From an uncultured Pirellulaceae bacterium (GTDB lineage: Bacteria; Planctomycetota; Planctomycetia; Pirellulales; Pirellulaceae): 41,571 bases of DNA. Below the pieces are notes generated by a model. That model saw only the letters and a list, made by a program, of their open reading frames with translations, searched no databases and was not told where the DNA came from. The DNA lies in assembly GCA_938091115.1 (NCBI GenBank), contig CALKNI010000146.1, positions 1 through 41,571 of the forward strand, written 5' to 3'. Position numbers and translations under genes: made by a program. Positions 16,946 to 25,677 of this stretch are shown in pieces. Positions within the stretch are counted from its first letter, which is position 1. Each line of letters starts with the position of its first letter.

Positions 16946-17533
16946 ATGATCTATTGGGCCTTCTTGTTGTTAGCCATCGGTTTGTTTGCCGTTGTTCTCG
17001 AACTGTTCGTCCCTTCGGCGGGGATATTAGGAATCGTCGCCGGAATTCTAATTGTGACTTCGGTTGTTCTTGGATTTATGGAGAGCGTTAGCTATGGCGT
17101 TATCCTCTTAATGGCAGCAGTAGTAACGATTCCAGTACTCCTGACGTTGATGGTAAAAGTGTGGCCGTACACGCCTCTTGGTAAACGCATTCTTTTAAAG
17201 GACTTAAAACCGGAGGATGTGCTTCCCAACTACATTGAGAACAAAGAGCAAAAGGCTCGGCTTGAAGGTCAGTTGGGAATTGCCCAGACCAAGATGCTGC
17301 CCAGCGGGATTGTGCTGGTTGATGGCGAAAAATTTGATGCGGTGAGTGATGGCTTTGCTGTAGATGAAGGAGACTCAATCCGGGTGGTTTCGGTTCGTGG
17401 AAATCACGTTTACGTAGAGCCGTACCATGGGGAGGGCGATGCTCAGGACGAGTTGCCACCTCGTGACCTTGACATTCTTTCTCGACCGATTGAGGAGCTG
17501 GGAATTGACCCGCTCGATAATCCGCTCGATTAA
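16946..17533 (+). CDS. Short NfeD-family membrane protein
   Basis: This 195-residue protein has an N-terminal membrane part (helices about 2-22, 24-45 and 48-68) rich in the Gly/Leu/Ile pattern of NfeD (PSAGILGIVAGILIVTSVV), and a soluble C-terminal domain. The region GQLGIAQTKMLPSGIVLVDG, then FAVDEGDSIRVVSVRGNHVYV, matches the NfeD OB fold. It follows the long NfeD gene by 105 bases, a frequent pairing. A membrane scaffold role with a flotillin-type protein is typical for the family, but no flotillin gene is in the window. The last 30 residues are acidic and Pro-rich. Confidence 0.85.
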   Translation: MIYWAFLLLAIGLFAVVLELFVPSAGILGIVAGILIVTSVVLGFMESVSYGVILLMAAVVTIPVLLTLMVKVWPYTPLGKRILLKDLKPEDVLPNYIENKEQKARLEGQLGIAQTKMLPSGIVLVDGEKFDAVSDGFAVDEGDSIRVVSVRGNHVYVEPYHGEGDAQDELPPRDLDILSRPIEELGIDPLDNPLD

Positions 17534-17645
17534 TTGGGGGAATCGAGCATTTAGGCATGATTTCGAGTTTCGCCCAAATTATTTGTTATGCTAATTGAGT
17601 GGCTCGACGTACGCCTGGCATTGGTAGTTGTAATGGAGATTTAGT

Positions 17646-20600
17646 TTGAATCGTTTTTTGTATTCGCTCGCATTGGTTTTACTTTTAAGCGTTGCTTCCA
17701 TTTCGTCGGCTCAGACGGAAAGACGATCGTCGCTTGCTGAACGTCTTCAGGCAGAACCAGTTGCGCAGTTAGTGAATGACTCAGTTAAATTTGGAGATGC
17801 TCAACGCGGGGCAATTGCTTTTTATCAACCGGCGATGAATTGTGCGCGATGCCATGAGGCGTCTGGAGGTGGGCGGCGGTTGGGGCCTCGGTTGTCAGAA
17901 AAACGAAACGTAGATACTTCCCATCTCATTGAGTCAGTTCTCAATCCGTCGGCCAAAATCAACGAAGGTTTTGAGACGATGAAGGTCTTGCTGGCGGATG
18001 GACGAATGGTATCCGGTATTTTAGCGAGCGAAACGGACGAGCGGTTGTTTTTAGATCAAATCGAACAACCCGATAAACCATTAGAAATTTTAAAGGCTGA
18101 TGCCGATGATTGGTCAAAGACAAAAACTTCGACGATGCCAGTTAATTTAGTAAATCAGCTCGTCGACAGGCAGCAGTTTCTGGATCTAATCGCTTATCTT
18201 ACTGAGATTGCAGCCAACGGTGCAGGGCGGGCGACTGAATTGAGACCTGCTGGTTCAATGGCATTAGCGCCATTACCGGAATACGAGGAACGAATCGATC
18301 ACGCTGGACTGCTTGCCAGTCTCGATGATTCCAGTTTTGCACGTGGCCAGGAGATGTATCGCCTGCGATGTGCCAGTTGTCACGGTACCGTTGCTGAAGA
18401 GGGTTCGATGCCGACGTCACTTCGGTTTGCCTCAGGGAAGTTTAAGCACGGGAATCAGCCTCTGACGATGTACAACACGTTAACGCATGGATTTGGCATG
18501 ATGAATCCGCAGCGTTGGATGGTGCCGCAACAGAAATACGAAGTGATTCACTTCATTCGTGAACATTTTTTGAAAGATCACAATCCTTCTGAATATTTTG
18601 AAGTAACGGATGACTATCTCGCTTCTTTACCGACCGGTAACACGTGGGGGCCCAAGCCTGTGGTATCGACTCCGTGGACGTTAATGGATTACGGGCCAAG
18701 TTTAAATAATACCATTGAGGTTTCCAGAGACGGATCGAATATCGCACAAAAAGGGATTGCGGTTAGGCTCGATACCGGTCCTGGTGGTGTTGAGTCGGGA
18801 AGCCATTGGATGATGTACGAGCATGATACGCTGCGGATGGCTGGAGCTTGGAGTGGAAAATTTATTGACTGGGAAGGGATTCACTTTAATGGCACCCACG
18901 GAAGGCATCCGAAAATTGCTGGTGAGTTACACGTAGCTAACCCGACAGGCCCGGGATGGGCAAATCCTAACGCGTCCAACAACGAGTCCCTTGCAATGCG
19001 TTTCGAAGATGATCGCGTCGTCGGACGAGATGGAAAGCACTACGGCCCTTTGCCGTCTTCATGGGCGAAGTACCTTGGGATGTACCGGTTTGGCAAGCAG
19101 ACGATCCTGAAATATCGGGTTGCAGATACAGAAATTCTTGAGTCACCCGGCCTTGAATTTGTGGCGGGCCAACCGGTTTACCAGCGGCGTTTTGAAGTCG
19201 GGCGTCGAAACCAGGATTTGACCATTCAGATAGCGAAGCACAAGGGTCTGCTAAAAAGAGGGGCGTCTTCTGAAAATATAGCTGTTATTTATCCAGAGGG
19301 GAAAAAGAGTAAACTGGATTCTTCAGAGAATGCCTCGAAGCAAGGCGTGGTATTTGATGGTAATAAATTTGCGGAGATCAAAACAGCGAAACAGTTTGAC
19401 TTAGCCCGTCAGGATTATTCAATCGTGGTGCGATTGAAAACGCGACAGGATGGAACCATCCTTGCGAAAACAAAGAAACAAGACAAATGGCTTTCTCAGG
19501 GGAAAACGTTTTTCCTTCGCGATGGACGGCCTAGCCTCGATGTTGGCTGGGTAGGAGCCGTAACCGCGAATCGCTCAGTCAATGATGGGAAATGGCATGA
19601 AGTTGCAATGACCTGGGATGCAAAAGCGCAGCGGGCTGGCTTTTACATTGACGGGAAACCCGCTGGCGGTGGAATACTGGATGGGGTTGAGCCTCTTGGC
19701 AATGCCGTCATTCGCTTTGGATTTACCAATGATAATTTTCCTTCGAAGTCGGCGTTTCAAGGTGAGATGGAGATGCTGCGGTTTTATCAGCGGCAATTGT
19801 CGGCCAAAGAGTTATTAGACGTGGGTGCGATTAAACCACGGAAGTTGGTCGGCGATTGGGTTAAACAAACAGGTAGTGCAATTCCAGAAGCAAGAGGTCA
19901 GAAAAACCTGTCAGCGATCGTGATGGGGGCTGCCGAAAAAATTGCACCTGCTAGTGGTATCCTAGTCGGCACTTCGCTCAATAAAGCGTATTGGAATTCA
20001 GATGATGACGGCAATATAAGACTGACTATTCCAGCTGGTGAACCGGTTCAGTTTGTTGTCACTCAAGCGCCATTAAGTAAGTTTGAGCAGGTGGAGGAAA
20101 TTAAAGGCAAAGTCGCCGATATTCAGAAGCCGGTTAATCTATCCGCTTTGACACGCGGGGGGCCTGCTAATTACCCAGAGAAATTGATGGCTCCCGTTTT
20201 GCGCGGAGATGATGCTGGTCCTTTTGCTGTTGACATCTTTCAACGTCCAACCAGCAATCCCTGGAATTGTCAGCTCAGATTGACGGGTCTTGATTTTTTA
20301 CCCGATGGCGACACGGTGATTGTTGCCGCATGGGACGGTTCGGTTTGGAGAGTAACGGGGCTTGGCAAACTGGCAGAGCCAGGGAGCGAGCAACAGCTTC
20401 AATGGCAACGTATTGCCTCCGGCTTGTTCCAGCCGCTGGGTATTAAGTATGTGAACCAGAAGATCTACGTGACTTGCCGGGATCAGATTGTGATCTTGCA
20501 CGATCTCAATGGGGACCACGAAGCTGACTGGTATGAGAACTTTAATAGTGACCATCAGGTGACTGAGCATTTTCATGAATTTGCGATGGGACTCCAAGCC

Positions 20601-21560
20601 GATGAAGCTGGTAATTTTTACTATGCAAAATCAGCGCGTCATGCGAAAAAAGCAGTGGTGCCACATCATGGAACTCTATTGAAAATCAGCCCCGATGGTG
20701 TGACGACTGAAATTCTTGCCAATGGATTCAGGGCGGCTAATGGAGTTTGTTTAAATCCGGATGGGTCGTTTGTGGTGACCGATCAGGAGGGACACTGGAA
20801 CCCAAAAAATAGAATCAACTGGGTGAAGCCGGGACAGTTTTACGGGAACATGTTTGGTTATCACAACGTGACTGATTCGTCCGATGAAGCCATGTCTGAC
20901 CCGTTGTGCTGGATCACGAACTCATTTGATCGCTCGCCCTCAGAACTACTTTGGGTGGACAGTGAGCAATGGGGGCCTCTGAACGGGGCATTGTTAAATT
21001 TTTCTTACGGCTACGGAAAAATTTATGTTGTGCCGCACGAGGAAGTTGACGGTCAGATGCAAGGAGGGATGTGTGAGTTCCCAATTGCGCAATTTCCGAC
21101 TGGCGTCATGCGGGGGCGATTTAGCCCTGATGACGGCCAATTGTACTGTTGCGGAATGTTCGCCTGGGCTGGTAGTCAGCATCAACCAGGCGGGTTTTAC
21201 CGAGTACGCTACACAGGAAAACCAATGCATTTGCCGCTTGGTCTAAATGCGACTCGTTCCGGTGTGAAAATACGTTTATCAGGTGCCGTCGATGCTGATT
21301 CAGCACGGGACGTTTCCAATTACTCGGTCAACACGTGGGATCTAAAACGAACGGCAAATTATGGTTCCAAACATTACAACGAAAAACGATTGATCGTAAA
21401 AAGTGCGACGTTGTCAGAGGATGGGACAACCGTGTTCCTCGAAATTCCCGACCAGCAATTGACTTGGGGGATGGAAATCAACTACGCATTAAAGTCGACC
21501 GATGGAAAGCAGGTTCGAGGCAAGATCCATAACTCGATCTATAAATTTGGAGATGAATAG
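17646..21560 (+). CDS. Large secreted dihaem cytochrome-like protein with LamG and beta-propeller domains
   Basis: This 1304-residue exported multidomain protein carries a signal peptide (about 1-22, ending SSA). Two c-type haem motifs follow: CARCH (Cys66/Cys69/His70), in the style of the planctomycete haem-binding domain, and CASCH (Cys242/Cys245/His246). Next comes a DUF6797-like region (about 330-530) with the WMMYEHDTLRMAGAWSG core. A LamG/concanavalin-like domain (about 575-735) shows DGKWHEVAMTWD and GFYIDGKPAGG. A sugar-dehydrogenase-like beta-propeller (about 885-1200) shows WDGSVWRVTG and GVCLNPDGSFVVTDQEG. Such proteins are thought to act in oxidation of polymers or sugars in the cell envelope, but the substrate is unknown. 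The start is TTG 17646, supported by GGAG six to seven bases upstream. It stands alone, convergent with the his operon. Confidence 0.8.
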   Translation: MNRFLYSLALVLLLSVASISSAQTERRSSLAERLQAEPVAQLVNDSVKFGDAQRGAIAFYQPAMNCARCHEASGGGRRLGPRLSEKRNVDTSHLIESVLNPSAKINEGFETMKVLLADGRMVSGILASETDERLFLDQIEQPDKPLEILKADADDWSKTKTSTMPVNLVNQLVDRQQFLDLIAYLTEIAANGAGRATELRPAGSMALAPLPEYEERIDHAGLLASLDDSSFARGQEMYRLRCASCHGTVAEEGSMPTSLRFASGKFKHGNQPLTMYNTLTHGFGMMNPQRWMVPQQKYEVIHFIREHFLKDHNPSEYFEVTDDYLASLPTGNTWGPKPVVSTPWTLMDYGPSLNNTIEVSRDGSNIAQKGIAVRLDTGPGGVESGSHWMMYEHDTLRMAGAWSGKFIDWEGIHFNGTHGRHPKIAGELHVANPTGPGWANPNASNNESLAMRFEDDRVVGRDGKHYGPLPSSWAKYLGMYRFGKQTILKYRVADTEILESPGLEFVAGQPVYQRRFEVGRRNQDLTIQIAKHKGLLKRGASSENIAVIYPEGKKSKLDSSENASKQGVVFDGNKFAEIKTAKQFDLARQDYSIVVRLKTRQDGTILAKTKKQDKWLSQGKTFFLRDGRPSLDVGWVGAVTANRSVNDGKWHEVAMTWDAKAQRAGFYIDGKPAGGGILDGVEPLGNAVIRFGFTNDNFPSKSAFQGEMEMLRFYQRQLSAKELLDVGAIKPRKLVGDWVKQTGSAIPEARGQKNLSAIVMGAAEKIAPASGILVGTSLNKAYWNSDDDGNIRLTIPAGEPVQFVVTQAPLSKFEQVEEIKGKVADIQKPVNLSALTRGGPANYPEKLMAPVLRGDDAGPFAVDIFQRPTSNPWNCQLRLTGLDFLPDGDTVIVAAWDGSVWRVTGLGKLAEPGSEQQLQWQRIASGLFQPLGIKYVNQKIYVTCRDQIVILHDLNGDHEADWYENFNSDHQVTEHFHEFAMGLQADEAGNFYYAKSARHAKKAVVPHHGTLLKISPDGVTTEILANGFRAANGVCLNPDGSFVVTDQEGHWNPKNRINWVKPGQFYGNMFGYHNVTDSSDEAMSDPLCWITNSFDRSPSELLWVDSEQWGPLNGALLNFSYGYGKIYVVPHEEVDGQMQGGMCEFPIAQFPTGVMRGRFSPDDGQLYCCGMFAWAGSQHQPGGFYRVRYTGKPMHLPLGLNATRSGVKIRLSGAVDADSARDVSNYSVNTWDLKRTANYGSKHYNEKRLIVKSATLSEDGTTVFLEIPDQQLTWGMEINYALKSTDGKQVRGKIHNSIYKFGDE

Positions 21561-21669
21561 TAACGGCTGAGAGTGAAGGCTCGGCTACTCCAAGAGTCTG
21601 TTGCTACAGCACCATTGTGAAACAGTGAGTTGTGGAACCAAGAGCGGCAACGTTTGTGCCTGCTGTCGG

Positions 21670-22929
21670 TTACCTGTTTTCGTGTTGCCGTCGAAGACTC
21701 GCTTGCTGGTGGCCAATGAGTCCTTCAATTTCGGCCAGTCTCGCGGTGTCGTGAACGAGGGAATCGGGGACCTCGGATAATTGCAGATAGGTTCGAACAC
21801 GAGTGTAGGTGAATACATTGAGTCCTGCACTCCAACGGGCCGTTCCTGCTGTTGGGAGTGTGTGGTTAGGGCCAACCCCATAATCACCAAAGACCTCGGC
21901 TGATTGATGGCCAATAAAAATACAGCCAGCATGTTTGATTTGGGAGGCGATCGATTCTGCATCGAGGCAATGGAGTTCTAAGTGCTCCGGCGCGAGTGCA
22001 TTGCAAATTTCAACGGCTTGCTGGAGCGACTCAACAATAATTGCTCCACCGTTTTGAATTGCTTGTTGAGCGATGCTGCCAGTCGGCAAAGCTGTCAATT
22101 GTGTTTGAATTTGTGCGTTGACTTTGTTGGCCATCTGACGCGAGGTGGTAATCATAAACGGGCGAGCGTCGATGTCGTGCTCCGCCTGAGCTAACAGATC
22201 CGCGGCAATGGTCTCTGGTTTTCCTGTCTCATCAGTTACCAAAACCAATTCAGAGGGACCGGCAAGCATGTCAATTCCACAGTCACCATTGACGATCTTT
22301 TTTGCGGCGGTGACCCAGCGATTTCCGGGACCTGTGATAAGATCGCATTTTTCAAAACCCTCGAATCCATAAGCGAGTGCGGCGACGGCATGGGCGCCTC
22401 CAATCGCTAGAACCTGATTGGCTCCGGCGATGAACGCAGTTGCGAGCATCATGTCCGACGGATTGGGGGTTGCAAGGATGATCGAGGGGCAGCCAGCCGC
22501 AACAGCAGGCACGATTGTCATCAGTGCGGTGGAAGGTAACGCAAATCGACCTGCCGGAGCGTAGCATCCAACGCGATTGATTGGTTGGATCGTATGTCCA
22601 GCAAATCCACCGGGCACTGGTGTTTTTAACTCACTTAAACAATTTAGTTGAGCGTCAGCAAAAGTTCGGATGCGCTCGGCAACACGTTTCAACAGTCCAA
22701 GGTCACTTGGCTCAATCTGGGCTGTGGCAGCCTCCATGCGATCTCTTTCGATCAACAAGGGCTGGTCCTGACTGCGTTCACCAAACTGCTCAGCAAACTG
22801 TCGGATAGCTGATGTGCCCTGAGAACGTACGGAATTGACGATGTCTCCTGCTGTTTCGATGGTCGCGTTGTCAAGTGGCGTGAATAGATTAGTGGGTTCG
22901 AATGAACTTGCTTCGATTATTTTTAACAC
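21670..22929 (-). CDS. hisD: Histidinol dehydrogenase HisD
   Basis: HisD oxidises histidinol to histidine in two NAD-dependent steps, the last of the pathway. Family motifs are clear: the [16 protein letters not shown] segment, [41 protein letters not shown] with the zinc/catalytic residues, [11 protein letters not shown] and [14 protein letters not shown] chose the GTG at 22929, which gives [10 protein letters not shown], the standard HisD N-terminus. The open frame extends to a TTG at 23013 whose extra 28 residues are not family-like. It is the last gene of the leftward his operon and lies directly after the HisIE gene, the same domain order as in fungal HIS4. Confidence 0.95.
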   Translation of the reverse strand: MLKIIEASSFEPTNLFTPLDNATIETAGDIVNSVRSQGTSAIRQFAEQFGERSQDQPLLIERDRMEAATAQIEPSDLGLLKRVAERIRTFADAQLNCLSELKTPVPGGFAGHTIQPINRVGCYAPAGRFALPSTALMTIVPAVAAGCPSIILATPNPSDMMLATAFIAGANQVLAIGGAHAVAALAYGFEGFEKCDLITGPGNRWVTAAKKIVNGDCGIDMLAGPSELVLVTDETGKPETIAADLLAQAEHDIDARPFMITTSRQMANKVNAQIQTQLTALPTGSIAQQAIQNGGAIIVESLQQAVEICNALAPEHLELHCLDAESIASQIKHAGCIFIGHQSAEVFGDYGVGPNHTLPTAGTARWSAGLNVFTYTRVRTYLQLSEVPDSLVHDTARLAEIEGLIGHQQASLRRQHENR

Positions 22930-23061
22930 GAGTTGGCAATCCGATAGAATACGATTAGCGGGCAGTGGAATTAAAACGAAGTTGAGGAGAGATCGGCGGC
23001 GAGGTAACCGCAAAATTTGAAATGTTAATAACGCCCATGTTGAACTGAGTGGGATTTGATT

Positions 23062-24126
23062 TTAGTTTTTGATGCCGGGATCGCGTCGAACTACCCGGTT
23101 CATGCGTCTCGCCAATTCGGCATAGACGCGTTCGAGGGGCACCCCGTTTTTTAACATTGTAATTAAAGAAAAGTAAAGAACATCTGCTGCTTCCCACGCA
23201 ACCTCGTCCCGATCGTTTTGTTGGCTTGCGAGAGAGAGTTCTTTGGCCTCTTCTAGCAGTTTGGCTTCGAGCATCTCCGGCTGATTTGCCAGACGATACG
23301 TGAACGAACTTTCATCGGCTTCAGCCAAACGCTGCTGTAATCGTTCGACAACGGATTGAATCGTTCTTTCCTGACCAAAACAGGTGTGAGTGTTACGGTG
23401 GCAAAATCCGGGTGCATCCTGGGTCACGGTAAATCGAAGGCAATCGCGGTCGCAGTCCATGCGGATGCCAAGAAGTTTCTGGGTCGCTCCGCTGGTCTCT
23501 CCTTTAATCCAGAGGTCATCTCTCGACCGAGACCAGTAGGTCCCACATCGGGTCTCGATTGTATGCAGTAGACTTTCGTAATTGGAATAGGCTAATCCAA
23601 GTGCGATTCCGATTGGATCGACAATGACCGTTGACCACAATCCATCGGGCCGGTCGGTTACGAGTACCGTTTTGAAAAAATCGGTGATTAACTCCGGCGA
23701 TAAATGTCCGATGTCGACGAGGCAGTCGATTCGTGCCATTTCCAATTCCGCAATCCGCGACGCACTTGGAGCGTCCAAAGTGACCAGAGTATTTTGGGGA
23801 ATGGCCTGGTCGATAGGTGGGTTTTCAATCAGGCTAATTTGTCGATCCGGTGGCACTGTTTCTGAATCCCAAGAGGAATCGCGGTTGAGCAGACGGTATG
23901 CCCCTTCATTTAGCATGGCCAATTGCTCTGCGGCATCCAACGATTCGAATTCAATAGAAATATCAACAGTCCCCCCGACCTGTCGGAGGATAGATTTTAC
24001 ATTGTCGACTGAGTTTGCGTCGATTCCAGTGATCGCGATCTGTCCAAAGAGACTCCAATGTTGGATCTTCTGGACTAACTGCTGTATTGAGATAGCCGCT
24101 GAATATTTAATTTGGGGGATAAGCAT
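23062..24126 (-). CDS. hisIE: HisIE bifunctional enzyme with an extra HIS4-like N-terminal domain
   Basis: This protein carries steps 2 and 3 of histidine synthesis: phosphoribosyl-ATP pyrophosphatase (HisE) and phosphoribosyl-AMP cyclohydrolase (HisI). HisI is residues about 155-255, with SRSRDDLWIKGETSG, the metal motif DCDRD (Asp224/226/228) and zinc cysteines 225, 242 and 249. HisE is about 260-354, with EAKLLEEAKEL and DEVAWEAADVLYFSL. Bacterial HisIE is usually near 200 residues; here about 150 residues precede HisI. That domain begins MLIPQIKY, contains SLFGQIAITGID and a second half ending in VTDRPDGL. As I remember yeast HIS4, it has a comparable N-terminal region, the TDRPDGL motif and the same HisI-HisE order. 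Function of the extra domain is unknown. Confidence 0.93.
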   Translation of the reverse strand: MLIPQIKYSAAISIQQLVQKIQHWSLFGQIAITGIDANSVDNVKSILRQVGGTVDISIEFESLDAAEQLAMLNEGAYRLLNRDSSWDSETVPPDRQISLIENPPIDQAIPQNTLVTLDAPSASRIAELEMARIDCLVDIGHLSPELITDFFKTVLVTDRPDGLWSTVIVDPIGIALGLAYSNYESLLHTIETRCGTYWSRSRDDLWIKGETSGATQKLLGIRMDCDRDCLRFTVTQDAPGFCHRNTHTCFGQERTIQSVVERLQQRLAEADESSFTYRLANQPEMLEAKLLEEAKELSLASQQNDRDEVAWEAADVLYFSLITMLKNGVPLERVYAELARRMNRVVRRDPGIKN

Positions 24127-24256
24127 GATAAATGTGAAGGCTGGGATGTCTGGATTAATGAGTCAGTTAGTACGGCAACAGGAATAAAACATCGTGTTTG
24201 AACGTTGGGGAATCGGGTGAGAGCTTCGGTGTCACTCTAAATTGGCTGGACGTCTG

Positions 24257-25012
24257 CTAATCGGTTCGAACTTGAATGCCGGCAGCAGCGAGTTTTCGTT
24301 TTACCTCACCGACTGTCATATTCGCGTCGTGAAAAATCGACGCGGCTAAAACTGCATGGGCTCCATGTTCAAAGGCTTCGACCATATGGGCGACTGAATC
24401 GGCCCCACCGGACGCAATCACCGGCAGAGAACAAGCTTCCGTGACTGCCGAAAGCATGGGTAGGTCATAACCACTTCGAGTCCCATCTCGATCAAAACTG
24501 GTCAATAAAATTTCTCCCGCACCAAGAGCTTCCGCTTGTGCTGCCCAAGCAACCGCATCGATCGCCTCCGCGGTGGTTCCGCTGCGTGTGAGCACTTGAA
24601 AAATCTCGCCCTGTTTTTTTGCGTCGATTGCCACTACGGTGCATTGAGAACCGAATCGAGTGGACATTGCTTCAATCAGATCTGGATTTCGAACGGCGGC
24701 TGAGTTGATACTGACTTTGTCGGCGCCGGCGTTAAGTAATCGTCCAGCATCGTTGATAGAACCAATTCCACCGCCAACCGTTAGTGGAATGGATAGTTTC
24801 TGCCTGACGCGTTCGACGGTCTCTAGCATTGCAATTCGCTCCTGCCGTGTGGCGGTAACATCTAAAAGAACGAGTTCGTCAGCGCCTTGGTCTTGATAGT
24901 GAAATGAGAGCTCTACCGGGTCTCCGGCGTCGCGAAGGTTTTGAAATTTTACACCTTTGACAACGCGTCCCTCATTCACGTCGAGGCAGGGAATGATTCT
25001 TGATTTTAGCAT
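24257..25012 (-). CDS. hisF: Imidazole glycerol phosphate synthase cyclase subunit HisF
   Basis: This 251-residue TIM barrel closes the imidazole ring using ammonia from HisH, giving IGP and AICAR. The catalytic aspartates are visible: Asp11 in CLDVNEGRVVKG and the second in VVAIDAKK. Phosphate-binding loops LTVGGGIGS, GADKVSINSAA and VIASGGADS are intact, as is the FDRDGTRSGYD loop. Length is standard. The ATG overlaps the end of hisH by seven bases, so the two subunits are probably translated in step. A 130-base gap follows before hisIE. hisA, the barrel for the preceding step, is not next to it as in many operons. Confidence 0.97.
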   Translation of the reverse strand: MLKSRIIPCLDVNEGRVVKGVKFQNLRDAGDPVELSFHYQDQGADELVLLDVTATRQERIAMLETVERVRQKLSIPLTVGGGIGSINDAGRLLNAGADKVSINSAAVRNPDLIEAMSTRFGSQCTVVAIDAKKQGEIFQVLTRSGTTAEAIDAVAWAAQAEALGAGEILLTSFDRDGTRSGYDLPMLSAVTEACSLPVIASGGADSVAHMVEAFEHGAHAVLAASIFHDANMTVGEVKRKLAAAGIQVRTD

Positions 25013-25602
25013 GTGATTCCCTCAATCCATTGAGTCAAAACTGACTCTCCCCATGTTCCCGAAAGTTCGGGGTGAAACTGGCATGCCAAGGTTCGTCCCC
25101 GCCAAATACTGCTGATGAATGTTCCGCCGTAGTCGGTTTTGGCCGCACCCCAACCGTCGGGCGCAGTTTCAAGTCGGTAGGAGTTTGCAAAATAGGCTTC
25201 TCCGGCAAGGTAGGGTCCGTTATCGACCGGACGCACTTCGTTCCAGCCTAGCTGTGGAATTTTCACACCTTCTCCAAACCGTGTGATTGCCTTGGGAATT
25301 ATGCCAAGTCCTTTTGCCGATTGAGATTCCTCACTCGATTCACATAACAGTTGCATGCCTAAGCAGATACAGAGTGTTGCCGAGTCCCGATGGTTGATGC
25401 GGTCGATGATTGCCTTCCTGAGGCCGAGTTGATCGATTGATTCCGCCGCAGCAGCGAAGGCTCCCACACCTGGAAGGACAACATGCGTGGCGGTTGTAAT
25501 TTCTTCGGCACTGACGGTGAGGTTCCAAGTCAAATCGAGGCGGTCGAATGCAGCTTGTAAGGACCGGATATTGGCCACACCGGTATTAATTATTTGAATC
25601 AT
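25006..25602 (-). CDS. hisH: Imidazole glycerol phosphate synthase glutaminase subunit HisH
   Basis: This class I glutamine amidotransferase (198 residues) supplies ammonia to HisF. The nucleophile Cys is in LCICLGMQLLCESS and the catalytic His/Glu pair in ACQFHPELSG. The oxyanion strand reads HVVLPGVGAFAAA. The N-terminus MIQIINTGVANIRSLQAAFDRL is typical of HisH, though TGVANI replaces the more usual YGxGN form. It follows the hisCB fusion gene by 75 bases and overlaps hisF by seven bases. Confidence 0.97.
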   Translation of the reverse strand: MIQIINTGVANIRSLQAAFDRLDLTWNLTVSAEEITTATHVVLPGVGAFAAAAESIDQLGLRKAIIDRINHRDSATLCICLGMQLLCESSEESQSAKGLGIIPKAITRFGEGVKIPQLGWNEVRPVDNGPYLAGEAYFANSYRLETAPDGWGAAKTDYGGTFISSIWRGRTLACQFHPELSGTWGESVLTQWIEGITC

Positions 25603-25677
25603 AAAAAATCAACAATCGAGCGGATGAATAATTTGGATGTTACCGAGTTGAGGTAGTTAAAGATCAAAGTCCTGAAT

